A stretch of DNA of 64,000 bases, from contig NZ_CP009922.3 in NCBI RefSeq assembly GCF_000993785.3, positions 1,116,001 to 1,180,000 on the forward strand, in the 5' to 3' direction. How positions within the stretch are numbered: the stretch's first letter is position 1; every line of letters begins with the position of its first letter. The DNA comes from Streptomyces xiamenensis (GTDB lineage Bacteria > Actinomycetota > Actinomycetes > Streptomycetales > Streptomycetaceae). The notes under the pieces are model-generated. The model searched no databases. It had not been told where the DNA came from and saw only the letters and a program-made list of their open reading frames with translations. Shown here piece by piece: positions 1-8,499 of this stretch. The translations under genes and the position numbers were made by a program.

Positions 1-726
1 GGCACGGGCGTCCCGCTCCAGACCCTCGGCACGGCTGCGCGCCTCACCGACGATCTTGTTGGCCTCGGAACGGGCCTCCGCGATCGCCTGGTCGGCGGTC
101 TGCTGCGCGAGGGAGAGCACACGGGCAGCGCTCTCGTTGCCGCCGGGCTGCTGCATCGGGCCGGGGCCGCCGGGGCCGGGGCCGTGGCCCATCGGGCCGG
201 GGCCGCCCATCTGCTGGTGCTGCTGCATCTGACCGGGACCACCGGGACCACCGGGGCCGCCCAGCGGGTTGGGGCCACCGGGACCCATCGGTCCACCGGG
301 GCCGGGGCCGTGACCCATCGGGCCGGGGCCGCCCATCTGCTGGTGCTGCTGCATCTGACCGGGACCACCGGGACCACCCGGACCCATCGGACCACCGGGC
401 CCCGGCAGCTGGGGCGGGCCGCCCATCTGCTGTTGCTGGGGGCCGGATTGCGGACCGGATATGGCCGGCGGGCCACCGGGCCCGCCGGGGCCACCGGGCC
501 CGGGGCGTTCCTGGGGCTCCGGCTTGCGCATGTTCTGCTGGTTCTGGGCGGCGGCGCGGGTGGCGGCCGCGAGTTTGGCGCGCAGGTCCTCGTTCTCCCG
601 CAGCAGCCGGGTCAGCTCTGCCTCGACCTCGTCGAGGAAGGCGTCGACCTCGTCCTCGTCATAGCCTTCGCGGAGACGGACAGTGGTGAACTGCTTGTTC
701 CGCACGTCCTCGGGGGTCAACGGCAT
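1..726 (-). CDS. divIVA: DivIVA/Wag31 polar growth protein (3' end cut by the window)
   Basis: This coiled-coil scaffold marks the cell pole and directs apical wall growth in actinobacteria. The N-terminus starts [13 protein letters not shown] and continues with [20 protein letters not shown], the membrane-binding DivIVA domain. A Gln/Gly/Pro/Met-rich linker follows at about residues 70-185, then the start of the C-terminal coiled coil ([19 protein letters not shown]). The gene runs off the left edge, so its length is unknown. ATG at 724-726 follows a GAGGTGAAGAG Shine-Dalgarno (SD). The linker DNA holds a 126-bp-period repeat. The gene lies downstream of yggT and sepF, as in other actinobacteria. 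Confidence 0.95.
   Translation of the reverse strand, partial: MPLTPEDVRNKQFTTVRLREGYDEDEVDAFLDEVEAELTRLLRENEDLRAKLAAATRAAAQNQQNMRKPEPQERPGPGGPGGPGGPPAISGPQSGPQQQQMGGPPQLPGPGGPMGPGGPGGPGQMQQHQQMGGPGPMGHGPGPGGPMGPGGPNPLGGPGGPGGPGQMQQHQQMGGPGPMGHGPGPGGPGPMQQPGGNESAARVLSLAQQTADQAIAEARSEANKIVGEARSRAEGLERDARA
175..382 (-). repeat. 126-bp-period direct repeat inside divIVA
   Basis: Two nearly identical blocks, about 175-256 and 301-382, are offset by exactly 126 bp (42 codons). Each encodes a Gly-Pro-rich stretch with [11 protein letters not shown] and [11 protein letters not shown]. Because 126 is a multiple of three, loss or gain of a unit keeps the reading frame. Shorter CCGGGACCA-type units are nested inside. 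This is the variable linker of DivIVA, not a mobile element. Confidence 0.85.
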
Positions 727-775
727 CTCTTCACCTCAACGTATTTCGTCAGCATATCGGCAAGACCGTACTCGT

Positions 776-1060
776 TCACAGCCCGGCCACGACGTTGATC
801 AGGATGTAGACGATGATCATGAGTACGAAGAAGGACAGATCAAGCGCCACACCCCCGAAGCGCAGCGGAGGAATCACCTTTCGCAGCGCCTTCAGCGGCG
901 GATCGGTGACAGTGTAGGTGGCCTCCAGGGCGACGACCATCGCCCGTCCGGGCTGCCATGAGCGCGCGAACATGAAGACGTAGTCCATCACCAGCCGGAA
1001 GAGCAGAAGTCCGAGGACGCAATACAAGGCGATCAGGATCACGTCTCGTACGATGCCCAT
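776..1060 (-). CDS. YggT family small membrane protein
   Basis: The 94-residue protein has two hydrophobic segments, about residues 4-27 (VILIALYCVLGLLLFRLVMDYVF) and 72-93 (LSFFVLMIIVYILINVVAGL). The conserved YggT loop between them reads VTDPPLKALRKVIPPLR. The biochemical role is not settled. Its place between sepF and divIVA is conserved in actinobacteria and suggests a part in the division or growth machinery at the membrane. It lies 70 nt after sepF and 49 nt before divIVA and is probably co-transcribed with one or both. Confidence 0.9.
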   Translation of the reverse strand: MGIVRDVILIALYCVLGLLLFRLVMDYVFMFARSWQPGRAMVVALEATYTVTDPPLKALRKVIPPLRFGGVALDLSFFVLMIIVYILINVVAGL

Positions 1061-1130
1061 CCTGGGTGTCCCTCTCCCCTGCCCTGCCCGGCCGGTTGGC
1101 CGGGTTCGCTCTCGTCCGGTTGCTGTCGTG

Positions 1131-1754
1131 TCAGCTCTGGTTGAAGAACCCGCCCTCAGCGATCCGGGCCTTGTCCTCCGCCGTTACATCGACGTTAGCA
1201 GGCGACAGAAGGAAGACCTTCTGCGTCACGCGCTCGATGCTGCCATGCAGACCGAAGACCAAGCCAGCGGCAAAGTCGACAAGTCGCTTCGCGTCCGTGT
1301 CGTCCATCTCCGTGAGGTTCATGATCACCGGGGTTCCCTCGCGGAAGTGTTCCCCGATCGTACGGGCTTCGTTGTAGGTGCGCGGGTGCAGCGTGGTGAT
1401 GCGATACGGCTCCCGCTCGGACACGACCTTGGGCATGATCACCGGTGCGCTCTTCTCGACGTGGGGTCGTTCGGATGTGATGGAAGACACGGGAGCGATC
1501 CTCCCAGGTCGTCTGTTTTCCGACAGGAGGGGCGCCGGGGCCGGTTCACTCTCCCGCTGGGCCGGCGGATGCACCGCCCGCACCGGCTCCTCCACCCGCT
1601 CCCGGGGCGGCGGTTCGTGCGCCTGCTGGCGCCGTGCGCGCTCCGGCTCGGGCTCGGGTTCGAAATCGTCGTCGGGGCCGTACCCCGGGCGGTCGTAGCC
1701 GTCGTCCTCCACGAGGCCGAGGTAGACCGCCATCTTGCGCATCGCGCCAGCCAT
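1131..1754 (-). CDS. sepF: SepF, FtsZ membrane tether
   Basis: SepF binds the FtsZ tail and anchors the Z ring to the membrane. This matters in actinobacteria, which lack FtsA. The N-terminus [14 protein letters not shown] is an amphipathic membrane helix. An acidic/proline-rich linker runs from about residue 15 to 100. The SepF fold follows ([50 protein letters not shown]). The ATG at 1752-1754 follows a GGAGG SD about 10 nt upstream, so I prefer it to an in-frame start 18 codons earlier. The 207 aa length is typical for Streptomyces. Confidence 0.95.
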   Translation of the reverse strand: MAGAMRKMAVYLGLVEDDGYDRPGYGPDDDFEPEPEPERARRQQAHEPPPRERVEEPVRAVHPPAQRESEPAPAPLLSENRRPGRIAPVSSITSERPHVEKSAPVIMPKVVSEREPYRITTLHPRTYNEARTIGEHFREGTPVIMNLTEMDDTDAKRLVDFAAGLVFGLHGSIERVTQKVFLLSPANVDVTAEDKARIAEGGFFNQS

Positions 1755-1879
1755 CGACTGGATCCTCCGCTCTCTGGTGGATCGGCACCGCCCCGGATGG
1801 GCCGTCAATCCACGTCACTGTGCCCGAATGTATCGGGAATGACCATATTTTCGGCAGTGTTCCGACTCGTTTGGCGACG

Positions 1880-2602
1880 TTACCCGAGGGCGGGGCGGAC
1901 TCCGAGTACCGCACTGCCGACGCGTACGTGTGTCGCCCCCGCCCCGATCGCCTCCTCCAGGTCGGCGCTCATACCCGCCGAAACCATGGTGGCAGCAGGA
2001 TGCGTGGCGCGCAGGTCCCTTGAGATTTCCCACAGCCGTTCAAAGGCGTACGCCGGGCGCCCGGCGTACGCCCCACTCAGCGGGGCGACCGTCATGAGTC
2101 CGGCGAGCTCCAGGCCGGGGGCGTCCGCCACCGCGTGCGCCAACTCCTCCACGCCCTCCGGCGCTACCCCGCCCCGGCCGGCGCCCTGTCCGGATTCCTT
2201 CTCCAGGGCGACCTGAACCAGTACCCGCAACGGCGGGCGCCCGGCGGCGGCCACCGCCGAGGAGAGCGCGCCGACCAGCCGCAGCCGATCCACCGAATGC
2301 ACATAATCGGCATATCCGGCCACCGAGCGGACCTTATTGGTCTGCAACTGACCCACAAAGTGCCAGTTCAGTGAAAGATCCGCGCAGGCCGCCGCCTTCT
2401 GTGCCGCCTCTTGGTCCCGGTTTTCCGCGAAATGCCGGATTCCCAGGCCCGCCAGCAGCCGCACATCCTCCACCGGGTAGGTCTTGGTCACCACCACCAG
2501 CGTGACGTCCTCCCGCGCGCGCCCCGCCGCACCACACGCGCGGACAATGCGCTCCTCCACCCGGGCGAGCCCCGACCTCAGTTCCTGCTCGCGCTCACTC
2601 AT
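1880..2602 (-). CDS. yggS: YggS/PLPBP family pyridoxal phosphate homeostasis protein
   Basis: This is a single-domain PLP-binding TIM-barrel protein without known catalytic activity that buffers PLP. The PLP lysine is K40 in LVVVTKTYP. Other family motifs are HFAENRDQEA, WHFVGQLQTNK, VHSVDR and GLMTVAP, with MSAGMSADLEEAI near the C-terminus, and length 240 aa. The ATG overlaps the pgeF stop as ATGA, which fixes the start and implies translational coupling. It lies 125 nt upstream of sepF, the usual actinobacterial arrangement. Confidence 0.94.
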   Translation of the reverse strand: MSEREQELRSGLARVEERIVRACGAAGRAREDVTLVVVTKTYPVEDVRLLAGLGIRHFAENRDQEAAQKAAACADLSLNWHFVGQLQTNKVRSVAGYADYVHSVDRLRLVGALSSAVAAAGRPPLRVLVQVALEKESGQGAGRGGVAPEGVEELAHAVADAPGLELAGLMTVAPLSGAYAGRPAYAFERLWEISRDLRATHPAATMVSAGMSADLEEAIGAGATHVRVGSAVLGVRPALG

Positions 2603-3333
2603 AGGGGGGACACCCATACATAGCTGGCCTGCCGTCCGGTGGTCCGGTCCCGGCGGTAGGAGTAGTGGTCGGCGGACTCCAGCGTGCACACCGGGGAGAG
2701 CAGGAAGTCGGTGACCCCGGCGCCCGCCAGCTGCCGGCGCACGCCCTCACCGATGTCGATCCCGGGAGTACCGCCCCGGGTGAAGCAGCCACTGCCCGGC
2801 ACCGCGGCCTCGACCTCGTCACGCATCGCGGCCGGCACCTCGTAACAGGGGCCGCACACCGCGGGTCCGGTCCTGGCGGTGATCCGCTCCGGCTCGGCAC
2901 CCAGCGCCACCATCGCCTCGACGGTGGCCGGCACCACCCCGAGGGCGAGCCCCGGCCGCCCGGCGTGCGCCGCGCCGACCACTCCGGCGGTGGCGTCGGC
3001 CAGCAGAACGGGGGTGCAGTCGGCGGTGAGCACCGCGAGGGCCAGACCGCGCCGGGCGGTCACCACCCCGTCCGCGCGGGGGGCCAGTCCACCGGGCCAC
3101 GGGCCCTCGGCGACCGCGACCTCCCGGCCGTGCACCTGCGTCATCCAGCACACCGCGGCCGGGTCAAGACCCAGATCGGCCGCCGCGCGCGCCCGGTTGG
3201 CCTCGACGGCGGCGCTGTCGTCACCGACCGCGCCGCCCAGATTGAGCGTGTCATACGGAGCGGCGCTCACCCCGCCCCACCGGTCGGTGAAGGCGAAATG
3301 CGCGCCGCTCGCCATGCTCTGTCGGTCTATCAC
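2599..3333 (-). CDS. pgeF: PgeF/YfiH laccase-domain protein (DUF152)
   Basis: The family includes PgeF, which removes mis-incorporated amino acids from peptidoglycan precursors, and also purine-nucleoside-active members. The protein is 244 aa. Metal-site motifs are present: QVHG (about 89), LTADCTPVL (about 125) and AAHAGRPG, where many members have HAGWRG. CGPCYEV and the C-terminal HYSYRRDRTTGRQASYVWV are also typical. It starts 12 nt after the ftsZ stop and overlaps yggS by 4 nt. Position next to ftsZ fits the wall-editing role, but the substrate is inferred from the family. Confidence 0.9.
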   Translation of the reverse strand: MIDRQSMASGAHFAFTDRWGGVSAAPYDTLNLGGAVGDDSAAVEANRARAAADLGLDPAAVCWMTQVHGREVAVAEGPWPGGLAPRADGVVTARRGLALAVLTADCTPVLLADATAGVVGAAHAGRPGLALGVVPATVEAMVALGAEPERITARTGPAVCGPCYEVPAAMRDEVEAAVPGSGCFTRGGTPGIDIGEGVRRQLAGAGVTDFLLSPVCTLESADHYSYRRDRTTGRQASYVWVSPL

Positions 3334-3345
3334 GTCAGCAAAGGA

Positions 3346-4584
3346 TCACTTGAGGAAATCGGGGACGTCGAGCTCCTCGGCCTGACCGCCGTCGTACGGG
3401 CGGGCCGAGGGCACCTGGGGGCTGAGCGAGGCCGGCGTCTCGGGCCGCTCGGCGACCGGCTCGGTGACCGCGGGCGCCTCACGCTCGGCCGGCTCACGGG
3501 AGGGCAGCGTGCCGAGCCCGCCGAAGGAGGGGCGCTCACTGTCGCCGTCCGTGCCGCGGTCCTTGGCCGCCGGCGCCGGCGACTCCTCCTTGGCGCTGTA
3601 CGAACCGAGCACCCGGTCCCGGCTGCGGGCCGGCGGCTGGCCGCCGTCGAAGCCGGCCGCGATGACGGTGACCCGGACCTCGTCGCCCAGCGCGTCGTCG
3701 ATGACCGCGCCGAAGATGATGTTGGCCTCGGGGTGGGCGGCCTCGCTCACCAGCTGGGCGGCCTCGTTGATCTCGAACAGACCGAGGTCGGAACCGCCGG
3801 AGATGGACAGCAGCACCCCGCGTGCCCCGTCGATGGAGGCTTCCAGCAGCGGGGAGGAGATCGCCATCTCGGCGGCGGCCACCGCGCGGTCGTCGCCGCG
3901 CGCCGAGCCGATGCCCATCAGGGCGGAGCCGGCCTCCGACATCACGGACTTGACGTCGGCGAAGTCCAGGTTGATCAGACCGGGGGTGGTGATGAGGTCG
4001 GTGATGCCCTGCACACCCGACAGCAGCACCTGGTCCGCGGACTTGAAGGCGTCCAGGACGCTGACCTGGCGGTCCGAGATGGACAGCAGGCGGTCGTTGG
4101 GGATGACGATGAGGGTGTCGACCTCGTCGCGCAGCTGGGCGATGCCGTCCTCGGCCTGGTTGGCGCGGCGGCGGCCCTCGAAGGTGAAGGGCCGGGTGAC
4201 CACGCCGATGGTCAGGGCGCCGAGGGTACGGGCGATGTTCGCGACCACCGGCGCGCCGCCGGTGCCGGTGCCGCCGCCCTCGCCCGCGGTGACGAAGACC
4301 ATGTCGGCCCCCTTGAGGACCTCCTCGATCTCCTCGCGGTGATCCTCGGCGGCCTTGCGGCCCACCTCCGGGTCGGCTCCGGCGCCCAGGCCACGGGTGA
4401 GCTCACGGCCGACGTCGAGTTTGACGTCGGCGTCGCTCATCAGCAGCGCCTGCGCATCGGTGTTGATCGCGATGAACTCGACGCCTTTGAGACCGACCTC
4501 GATCATCCGGTTGATGGCGTTGACGCCACCGCCGCCGATACCGACGACCTTGATGACTGCGAGGTAGTTCTGCGGTGCTGCCAC
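3346..4584 (-). CDS. ftsZ: Cell division GTPase FtsZ
   Basis: FtsZ is the tubulin-like GTPase that forms the Z ring, and in Streptomyces the sporulation septum ladders. The tubulin signature GGGTGTG is at residues 103-109. [17 protein letters not shown] (11-27) and the T7-loop region [13 protein letters not shown] are intact. The C-terminal peptide LDVPDFLK, which binds SepF and other partners, ends the 412 aa protein after a disordered linker of about 90 residues. The start is GTG at 4582-4584. A 260-bp upstream gap with a promoter and inverted repeats separates it from ftsQ, so it can be expressed independently of the rest of the cluster. Confidence 0.98.
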   Translation of the reverse strand: MAAPQNYLAVIKVVGIGGGGVNAINRMIEVGLKGVEFIAINTDAQALLMSDADVKLDVGRELTRGLGAGADPEVGRKAAEDHREEIEEVLKGADMVFVTAGEGGGTGTGGAPVVANIARTLGALTIGVVTRPFTFEGRRRANQAEDGIAQLRDEVDTLIVIPNDRLLSISDRQVSVLDAFKSADQVLLSGVQGITDLITTPGLINLDFADVKSVMSEAGSALMGIGSARGDDRAVAAAEMAISSPLLEASIDGARGVLLSISGGSDLGLFEINEAAQLVSEAAHPEANIIFGAVIDDALGDEVRVTVIAAGFDGGQPPARSRDRVLGSYSAKEESPAPAAKDRGTDGDSERPSFGGLGTLPSREPAEREAPAVTEPVAERPETPASLSPQVPSARPYDGGQAEELDVPDFLK

Positions 4585-4680
4585 GTCGAAGGCCTCTCGC
4601 CTCGATTACGTATCGCCGCTCCGCGGATGCAGCGGTGCGCCGAAGGATACCGATGGGACGGTTTGGGAAAGCCGACCCGA

Positions 4681-4705
4681 CCCTAACGCTCAAGTTTAGG
4701 GTTAG
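4681..4705. promoter_or_regulatory. Inverted repeat in the ftsZ leader
   Basis: CCCTAA at 4681-4686 pairs with TTAGGG at 4696-4701, and CTAAC at 4683-4687 pairs with GTTAG at 4701-4705, giving overlapping dyads. The element is AT-rich for this genome. It lies downstream of the candidate ftsZ promoter, so it would be in the 5' untranslated RNA or act as an operator. Its function is not known from sequence. Confidence 0.4.
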
Positions 4706-4739
4706 CTGTGCTGGTCGTTCCTTGGATTGCTCGGAACGG

Positions 4740-4769
4740 ACACTAAGTCGACATGTGGTACGCGTTCAA
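4740..4769 (-). promoter_or_regulatory. Candidate ftsZ promoter
   Basis: On the minus strand a -35 TTGAAC (4764-4769) and a -10 TAGTGT (4740-4745) are separated by 18 nt, close to the vegetative Streptomyces consensus. Transcription would start near 4733, about 150 nt before the ftsZ GTG. A GACAC pentamer on the plus strand (4739-4743) overlaps the -10. GACAC is the core of the WhiA recognition motif, and WhiA is known to control ftsZ in Streptomyces; binding here is only inferred. Confidence 0.5.
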
Positions 4770-4844
4770 CGAACACGCCGAACCTCCCGTTTTTCTTTTC
4801 ACCCTATGTGATCACGCTTGGTGCGGCGAACCAGGTATCCATCG

Positions 4845-5648
4845 TCAACCCCCCGACGCGGCGGGGGCGCTGGGCACGCTCACATCGAAGTGCCGGGCGT
4901 CCGGGGCCGCTTTCATCAGTATGGTCAGCGCTTCCGCCTTCGCCGGGGAGTCCTCCGGACTCCCCCAGCGCACGGTGCGATCATCTGATAGTTCAAGGGT
5001 GATGGCGTCGTAGGACACGATCCGGATCACCGAGGTCTCCCCGGCCAGCGGCCCGGGCAGCGCCGACGCCACCGCCACCGCGTCGCGCAGCGTGCGCTCC
5101 TCACCGAACCGGCGGGCGCTGGGGCTGTCCTCCATGTCCAGCTCCAGCAGCGGTACGGAGGGCAGCGGCTCGGCGATCTCCGCGAACCGCACGCCCTCGT
5201 CGTCCACCTCGGCGTAGCCGCCGGGCGCCGGCAGCTGGGCCTGCGGCTCGCGCTCGGTCAGTTTCAGACCCACCCCGTGCGGCCAGGCGCGGACCACCCG
5301 CACCGACTTCAGCCGGGGCAGTTCGGCGAGCAGCCGCGCCTCGATCGCCTCCTTGTCCAGCGAGGCCATCGGCGCACCCAGCGGAACCGCGGCCACCGAC
5401 AGCACCTGATCGCCGGTCAGTTCCCGTCGGCTCTCCGGCTCCCAGCTCACCGACACCTTCTCGATGCGCAGCCACTGCGAGCCGTACAGCGCCCAGGCGC
5501 CGAAGCCGGCCAGCCCGACGGCCGCCACCAGCAGCAGCGCCGGCAGGATCCGGGAGCGCGGCAGCAGCCGGCGGCCCGGCGGGCGCTGCCCGCCCCCGGG
5601 CGGTGCCTTCACCTGTCGCCGCTGGGCGACGCTGCCGGCTCCGGCCAC
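4845..5648 (-). CDS. ftsQ: Cell division protein FtsQ (DivIB family)
   Basis: This bitopic divisome protein links FtsZ-side and wall-side components. A basic cytoplasmic tail (about 1-33) is followed by one membrane segment (ILPALLLVAAVGLAGFGAWAL), then the POTRA domain (IEKVSVSW to PHGVGLKLTERE) and the beta domain. It has 267 aa with GTG at 5646-5648. It lies 26 nt after murG. In Mycobacterium murC sits between murG and ftsQ; here there is no room for it. Confidence 0.92.
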   Translation of the reverse strand: MAGAGSVAQRRQVKAPPGGGQRPPGRRLLPRSRILPALLLVAAVGLAGFGAWALYGSQWLRIEKVSVSWEPESRRELTGDQVLSVAAVPLGAPMASLDKEAIEARLLAELPRLKSVRVVRAWPHGVGLKLTEREPQAQLPAPGGYAEVDDEGVRFAEIAEPLPSVPLLELDMEDSPSARRFGEERTLRDAVAVASALPGPLAGETSVIRIVSYDAITLELSDDRTVRWGSPEDSPAKAEALTILMKAAPDARHFDVSVPSAPAASGG

Positions 5649-5674
5649 GCTCCCTCGCCTTCCTCAGCCGCCCG

Positions 5675-6766
5675 CTATGCCTTGCGGGCCGCGATCGCCT
5701 CGTGCACCATGCCGACGAGCAGATCGTCGGCGTCCGGCCGGCCGAACTCACTGGCCGCCCTGGACATCGCCAGCAGCCGACCCGGATCGGTCAGCACCGG
5801 CAGGACGTTGCCCTTGACCCACTCCGGCGTCAGCTCCGCGTCGTCCACGATCAGTCCACCGCCGGCCTTCACCAGCGGCTGGGCGTTCAGCCGCTGTTCG
5901 CCGTTGCCGATCGGCAGCGGGACGTAGGCGGCGGGCAGCCCGACGGCCGACAGTTCGGCGACGGTCATCGCGCCCGCGCGGCACAGCATCATGTCGGCCG
6001 CCGCGTACGCGAGGTCCATGCGGTCCACATACGGTACCGGGACGTACGGCGGCATCCCGGGCATCGTCTCCACCTGCGGCAGGTCGTTCTTCGGACCGAC
6101 CGCGTGCAGGATCTGCACGCCGGAGCGCTGAAGGACCGTCACCGAGGCCTGGACGACCTCGTTCAGGCGCCGCGCGCCCTGCGAACCCCCCGACACCAGC
6201 AGGGTGGGCAGATTGGGGTCGAGCCCGAACGCGGCGCGCGCCTCGGCCCGTACCGCCATCCGGTCCAGGGTCGCGATCGAACGGCGCAGCGGGATGCCCA
6301 CGTAGCGGGCGTGCCGCAGCTTGCTGTCCGGAGTGGAGACGGCGACGAACTTCGTGTACCGGGCGCCGATCTTGTTGGCGAGTCCGGGACGCGCGTTGGC
6401 CTCGTGGACCACGATCGGCACCCGCTGCCGCTTGGCGGCCAGGTAGCCCGGCAGGGCCACGTAGCCGCCGAAGCCCACCACGCAGTCCGCCTTGGTGCGC
6501 TCCAGGATCTCCTCGGCGGCCTTGACCGTTCCGCGCAGCCGCCCGGGGACGGTGATCAGCTCGGGGGTCGGCTTGCGGGGCAGCGGTACGGCCGGGATCA
6601 GGCCGAGTTCGTAGCCGCGCTCGGGCACCAGCCTGGTCTCCAGGCCGCGCTCCGTGCCGAGGGCCGTGATCCCCACGGTCGGGTCCTGCCTGCGCAGGGC
6701 GTCCGCGAGGGCGAGCGCGGGCTCGATGTGACCGGCGGTCCCCCCGCCGGCGAGTACAACATGCAC
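5675..6766 (-). CDS. murG: MurG, lipid II-forming GlcNAc transferase
   Basis: MurG transfers GlcNAc from UDP-GlcNAc to lipid I on the inner face of the membrane. The lipid-binding loop GGGTAGH is at residues 7-13, [13 protein letters not shown] and [14 protein letters not shown] are in the N-domain, and the UDP-GlcNAc site [15 protein letters not shown] follows. [18 protein letters not shown] is near the C-terminus. The 363 aa length is normal. The gene begins 6 nt after ftsW, so the pair is translationally close. Confidence 0.97.
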   Translation of the reverse strand: MHVVLAGGGTAGHIEPALALADALRRQDPTVGITALGTERGLETRLVPERGYELGLIPAVPLPRKPTPELITVPGRLRGTVKAAEEILERTKADCVVGFGGYVALPGYLAAKRQRVPIVVHEANARPGLANKIGARYTKFVAVSTPDSKLRHARYVGIPLRRSIATLDRMAVRAEARAAFGLDPNLPTLLVSGGSQGARRLNEVVQASVTVLQRSGVQILHAVGPKNDLPQVETMPGMPPYVPVPYVDRMDLAYAAADMMLCRAGAMTVAELSAVGLPAAYVPLPIGNGEQRLNAQPLVKAGGGLIVDDAELTPEWVKGNVLPVLTDPGRLLAMSRAASEFGRPDADDLLVGMVHEAIAARKA

Positions 6767-6772
6767 CGAATT

Positions 6773-8251
6773 TCACCGCTCTCCGGACGGCGCCTTCTTC
6801 GCGCGCCGTCTCATCGACTTACCAATGAGCCCAGGTTTCCGCATGGCCAGGGCCGCCCCGGCGGCGGGGTCGCTGCGCGCGAAAGCGATCAGCAGCCCGA
6901 CCGCGAACATGGTGGACAGCAGGGCGGACCCCCCGTACGAGAACAGCGGGAGGGGCACCCCGGCGATGGGAAGCAGTCCCAGCACCGCGCCGATGTTCAC
7001 CACGACCTGGGTCATGATCCAGGCTGTCACCCCGCCCGCGGCATACCTCACGAAGGGGTCCTCCGTGCGTCCGGCCACGCGGATACCCGCATAGCCTAGA
7101 GCCGCGAAGAGACCGAGCACCGACAGCGTCCCCGCAAGACCGAGCTCCTCCCCCGTGATGGCGAAGATGAAGTCCGTGTGGGGCTCGGGGAGTTCACCCC
7201 ATTTCTCCACACTGGCGCCCAGCCCCGAGCCGAACCAGCCGCCGCTGGCGAGGGCGTAGATGCCGTGCACGGCCTGCCAGCAGCGGTCTCCGTCGCCCGG
7301 CTCGGTGGCGCCGACGCAGGCGAGCCGGTCCATGCGGTGCGGGGCGGCGGCCATGAACAGCGCCGCGAGACCGGCGGCGGTGGCCAGCACACCGGTGAAC
7401 AGCCGGGTGGGGGCGCCGGCCAGCCACAGCAGGGCGAACAGGATCATCGTGAGGATGACCACGGTGCCCATGTCGCCGCCCAGCATCACCAGGCCGTAGA
7501 CGAGCAGCGCGCCCGGGATCAGCGGGATGAGCAGGTGCCGGATCTGGCCGAGCAGCGCCCTGTCCCCCTTGCGCGCGAGCAGATCGGCGCCCCACAGCAC
7601 CAGGGCGAGTTTGGCGAACTCGCTGGGCTGGAGGCGGAACCCGCCCACCAGATCGAGCCAGTTGGTGTTGCCGTTCACCTCGACGCCGATGCCGGGCACC
7701 TGGACGAGGACGAGCAGGCCGACGGTGACGGCGAGGAACGGATAGGTCAGCGCGCGCAGCAGCCTGACCGGCATCCGCATGGCGAGGATGAGCAGCACCG
7801 CGCCGCCGGCGAAGGCCAGCAGTTGCTTGTGGAAGTAGTACGTGGCGGGCAGCCCCCAGCGCAACGCCTGGATCTGGGAGGCCGAGAAGACCATCACCAG
7901 GCCGAGGAAGGCCAACAGCAGCCCGGTGCCGAGCAGCACGTAATAGGCCGTCAGCGGCCGGTCCCAGGTGCGCCGGAGGCGGCGCACGAAGCGCGGCGTG
8001 CGCGGCGCTCTGGAGGGCCGTGAAGGCGGCCTGGGGGCACGCTTCCCGGTCGCGGCGGGCGCGGACTTCGTCCGGGACACGGCGGCCGGGGACCGGCGCG
8101 GGGCCGGGGCCACCTTTCCCCGGGCCGACGGCGTCCGGCCGCGCGCCTCGCGCAGCACGAGCCCCTCGGCACCGGCCGGTGCCACGGCGGGCAGCACGGC
8201 CGCCGGCAGCCAGCGCCGGCCACCTGACCCATCAGCACCCGTACGTCTCAC
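6773..8251 (-). CDS. ftsW: FtsW, SEDS peptidoglycan glycosyltransferase
   Basis: This septal SEDS polymerase works with the class B PBP FtsI. There are about ten membrane segments from residue 95 on, with the SEDS motifs WLDLVGGFRLQPSEFAKLALVLW, GELPEPHTDFIFAITGEELGL and GVPLPLFSYGGSALLSTM. A basic, Arg/Ala/Pro-rich tail of about 90 residues precedes the first membrane segment. I chose GTG at 8249-8251 because GGGGGAG lies 5 nt upstream; another GTG four codons earlier (8263) overlaps that SD. A 236-bp gap separates it from murD. Confidence 0.95.
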   Translation of the reverse strand: MRRTGADGSGGRRWLPAAVLPAVAPAGAEGLVLREARGRTPSARGKVAPAPRRSPAAVSRTKSAPAATGKRAPRPPSRPSRAPRTPRFVRRLRRTWDRPLTAYYVLLGTGLLLAFLGLVMVFSASQIQALRWGLPATYYFHKQLLAFAGGAVLLILAMRMPVRLLRALTYPFLAVTVGLLVLVQVPGIGVEVNGNTNWLDLVGGFRLQPSEFAKLALVLWGADLLARKGDRALLGQIRHLLIPLIPGALLVYGLVMLGGDMGTVVILTMILFALLWLAGAPTRLFTGVLATAAGLAALFMAAAPHRMDRLACVGATEPGDGDRCWQAVHGIYALASGGWFGSGLGASVEKWGELPEPHTDFIFAITGEELGLAGTLSVLGLFAALGYAGIRVAGRTEDPFVRYAAGGVTAWIMTQVVVNIGAVLGLLPIAGVPLPLFSYGGSALLSTMFAVGLLIAFARSDPAAGAALAMRKPGLIGKSMRRRAKKAPSGER

Positions 8252-8287
8252 GCTCTCCCCCACCGCTCTGCGGCACCTGGACGGAAC

Positions 8288-8315
8288 ATCATGGCCGCAC
8301 CGGCGGCCGTCGCAA
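8288..8315 (-). promoter_or_regulatory. Candidate ftsW promoter in the murD-ftsW gap
   Basis: TTGCGA (8310-8315) and CATGAT (8288-8293) on the minus strand are 16 nt apart, shortly upstream of ftsW. Two GTGTC/GACAC pentamers (8404-8408, 8470-8474) also lie in the 236-bp gap. This suggests that ftsW-murG can be transcribed separately from the upstream mur genes. The match is only moderate. Confidence 0.3.
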
Positions 8316-8499
8316 CACGGCGGTACGGCACCGGCCGCGCGGCCGGTGCCGGGAGAGCGGGGCGCGGGTGGGCGGCGGTCTCCCGGCGGGTGGTGGCCGG
8401 CCGGTGTCCGGGGGGCCTGTGCTCCGCCCTCGACGGCAGGCAGGGCGTCATCGCTCCGTCCCCTCCTCGGTGTCCCGCCGGCGGCCGGAGGTGGCGGGG

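Noticed and set aside
175..382. CRISPR-like or mobile repeat at the left end
   Set aside because: The repeats are in frame inside divIVA and encode its linker; there are no unique spacers or palindromes.
2665..4686. A 673-codon plus-strand open frame opposite pgeF and ftsZ
   Set aside because: It is the complement of two certain genes, and its composition (Arg/Gly/His-rich, no motif) is that of a shadow.
8404..8474. WhiA binding sites in the ftsW promoter region
   Set aside because: Only two GACAC cores are seen. A pentamer is expected by chance at this frequency in GC-rich DNA, so I mention them but do not call sites.
8252..8499. Possible small gene in the murD-ftsW gap (a 67-codon minus-strand frame)
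   Set aside because: No SD or conserved motif, and the composition is like shadow frames. The region better fits an ftsW promoter.
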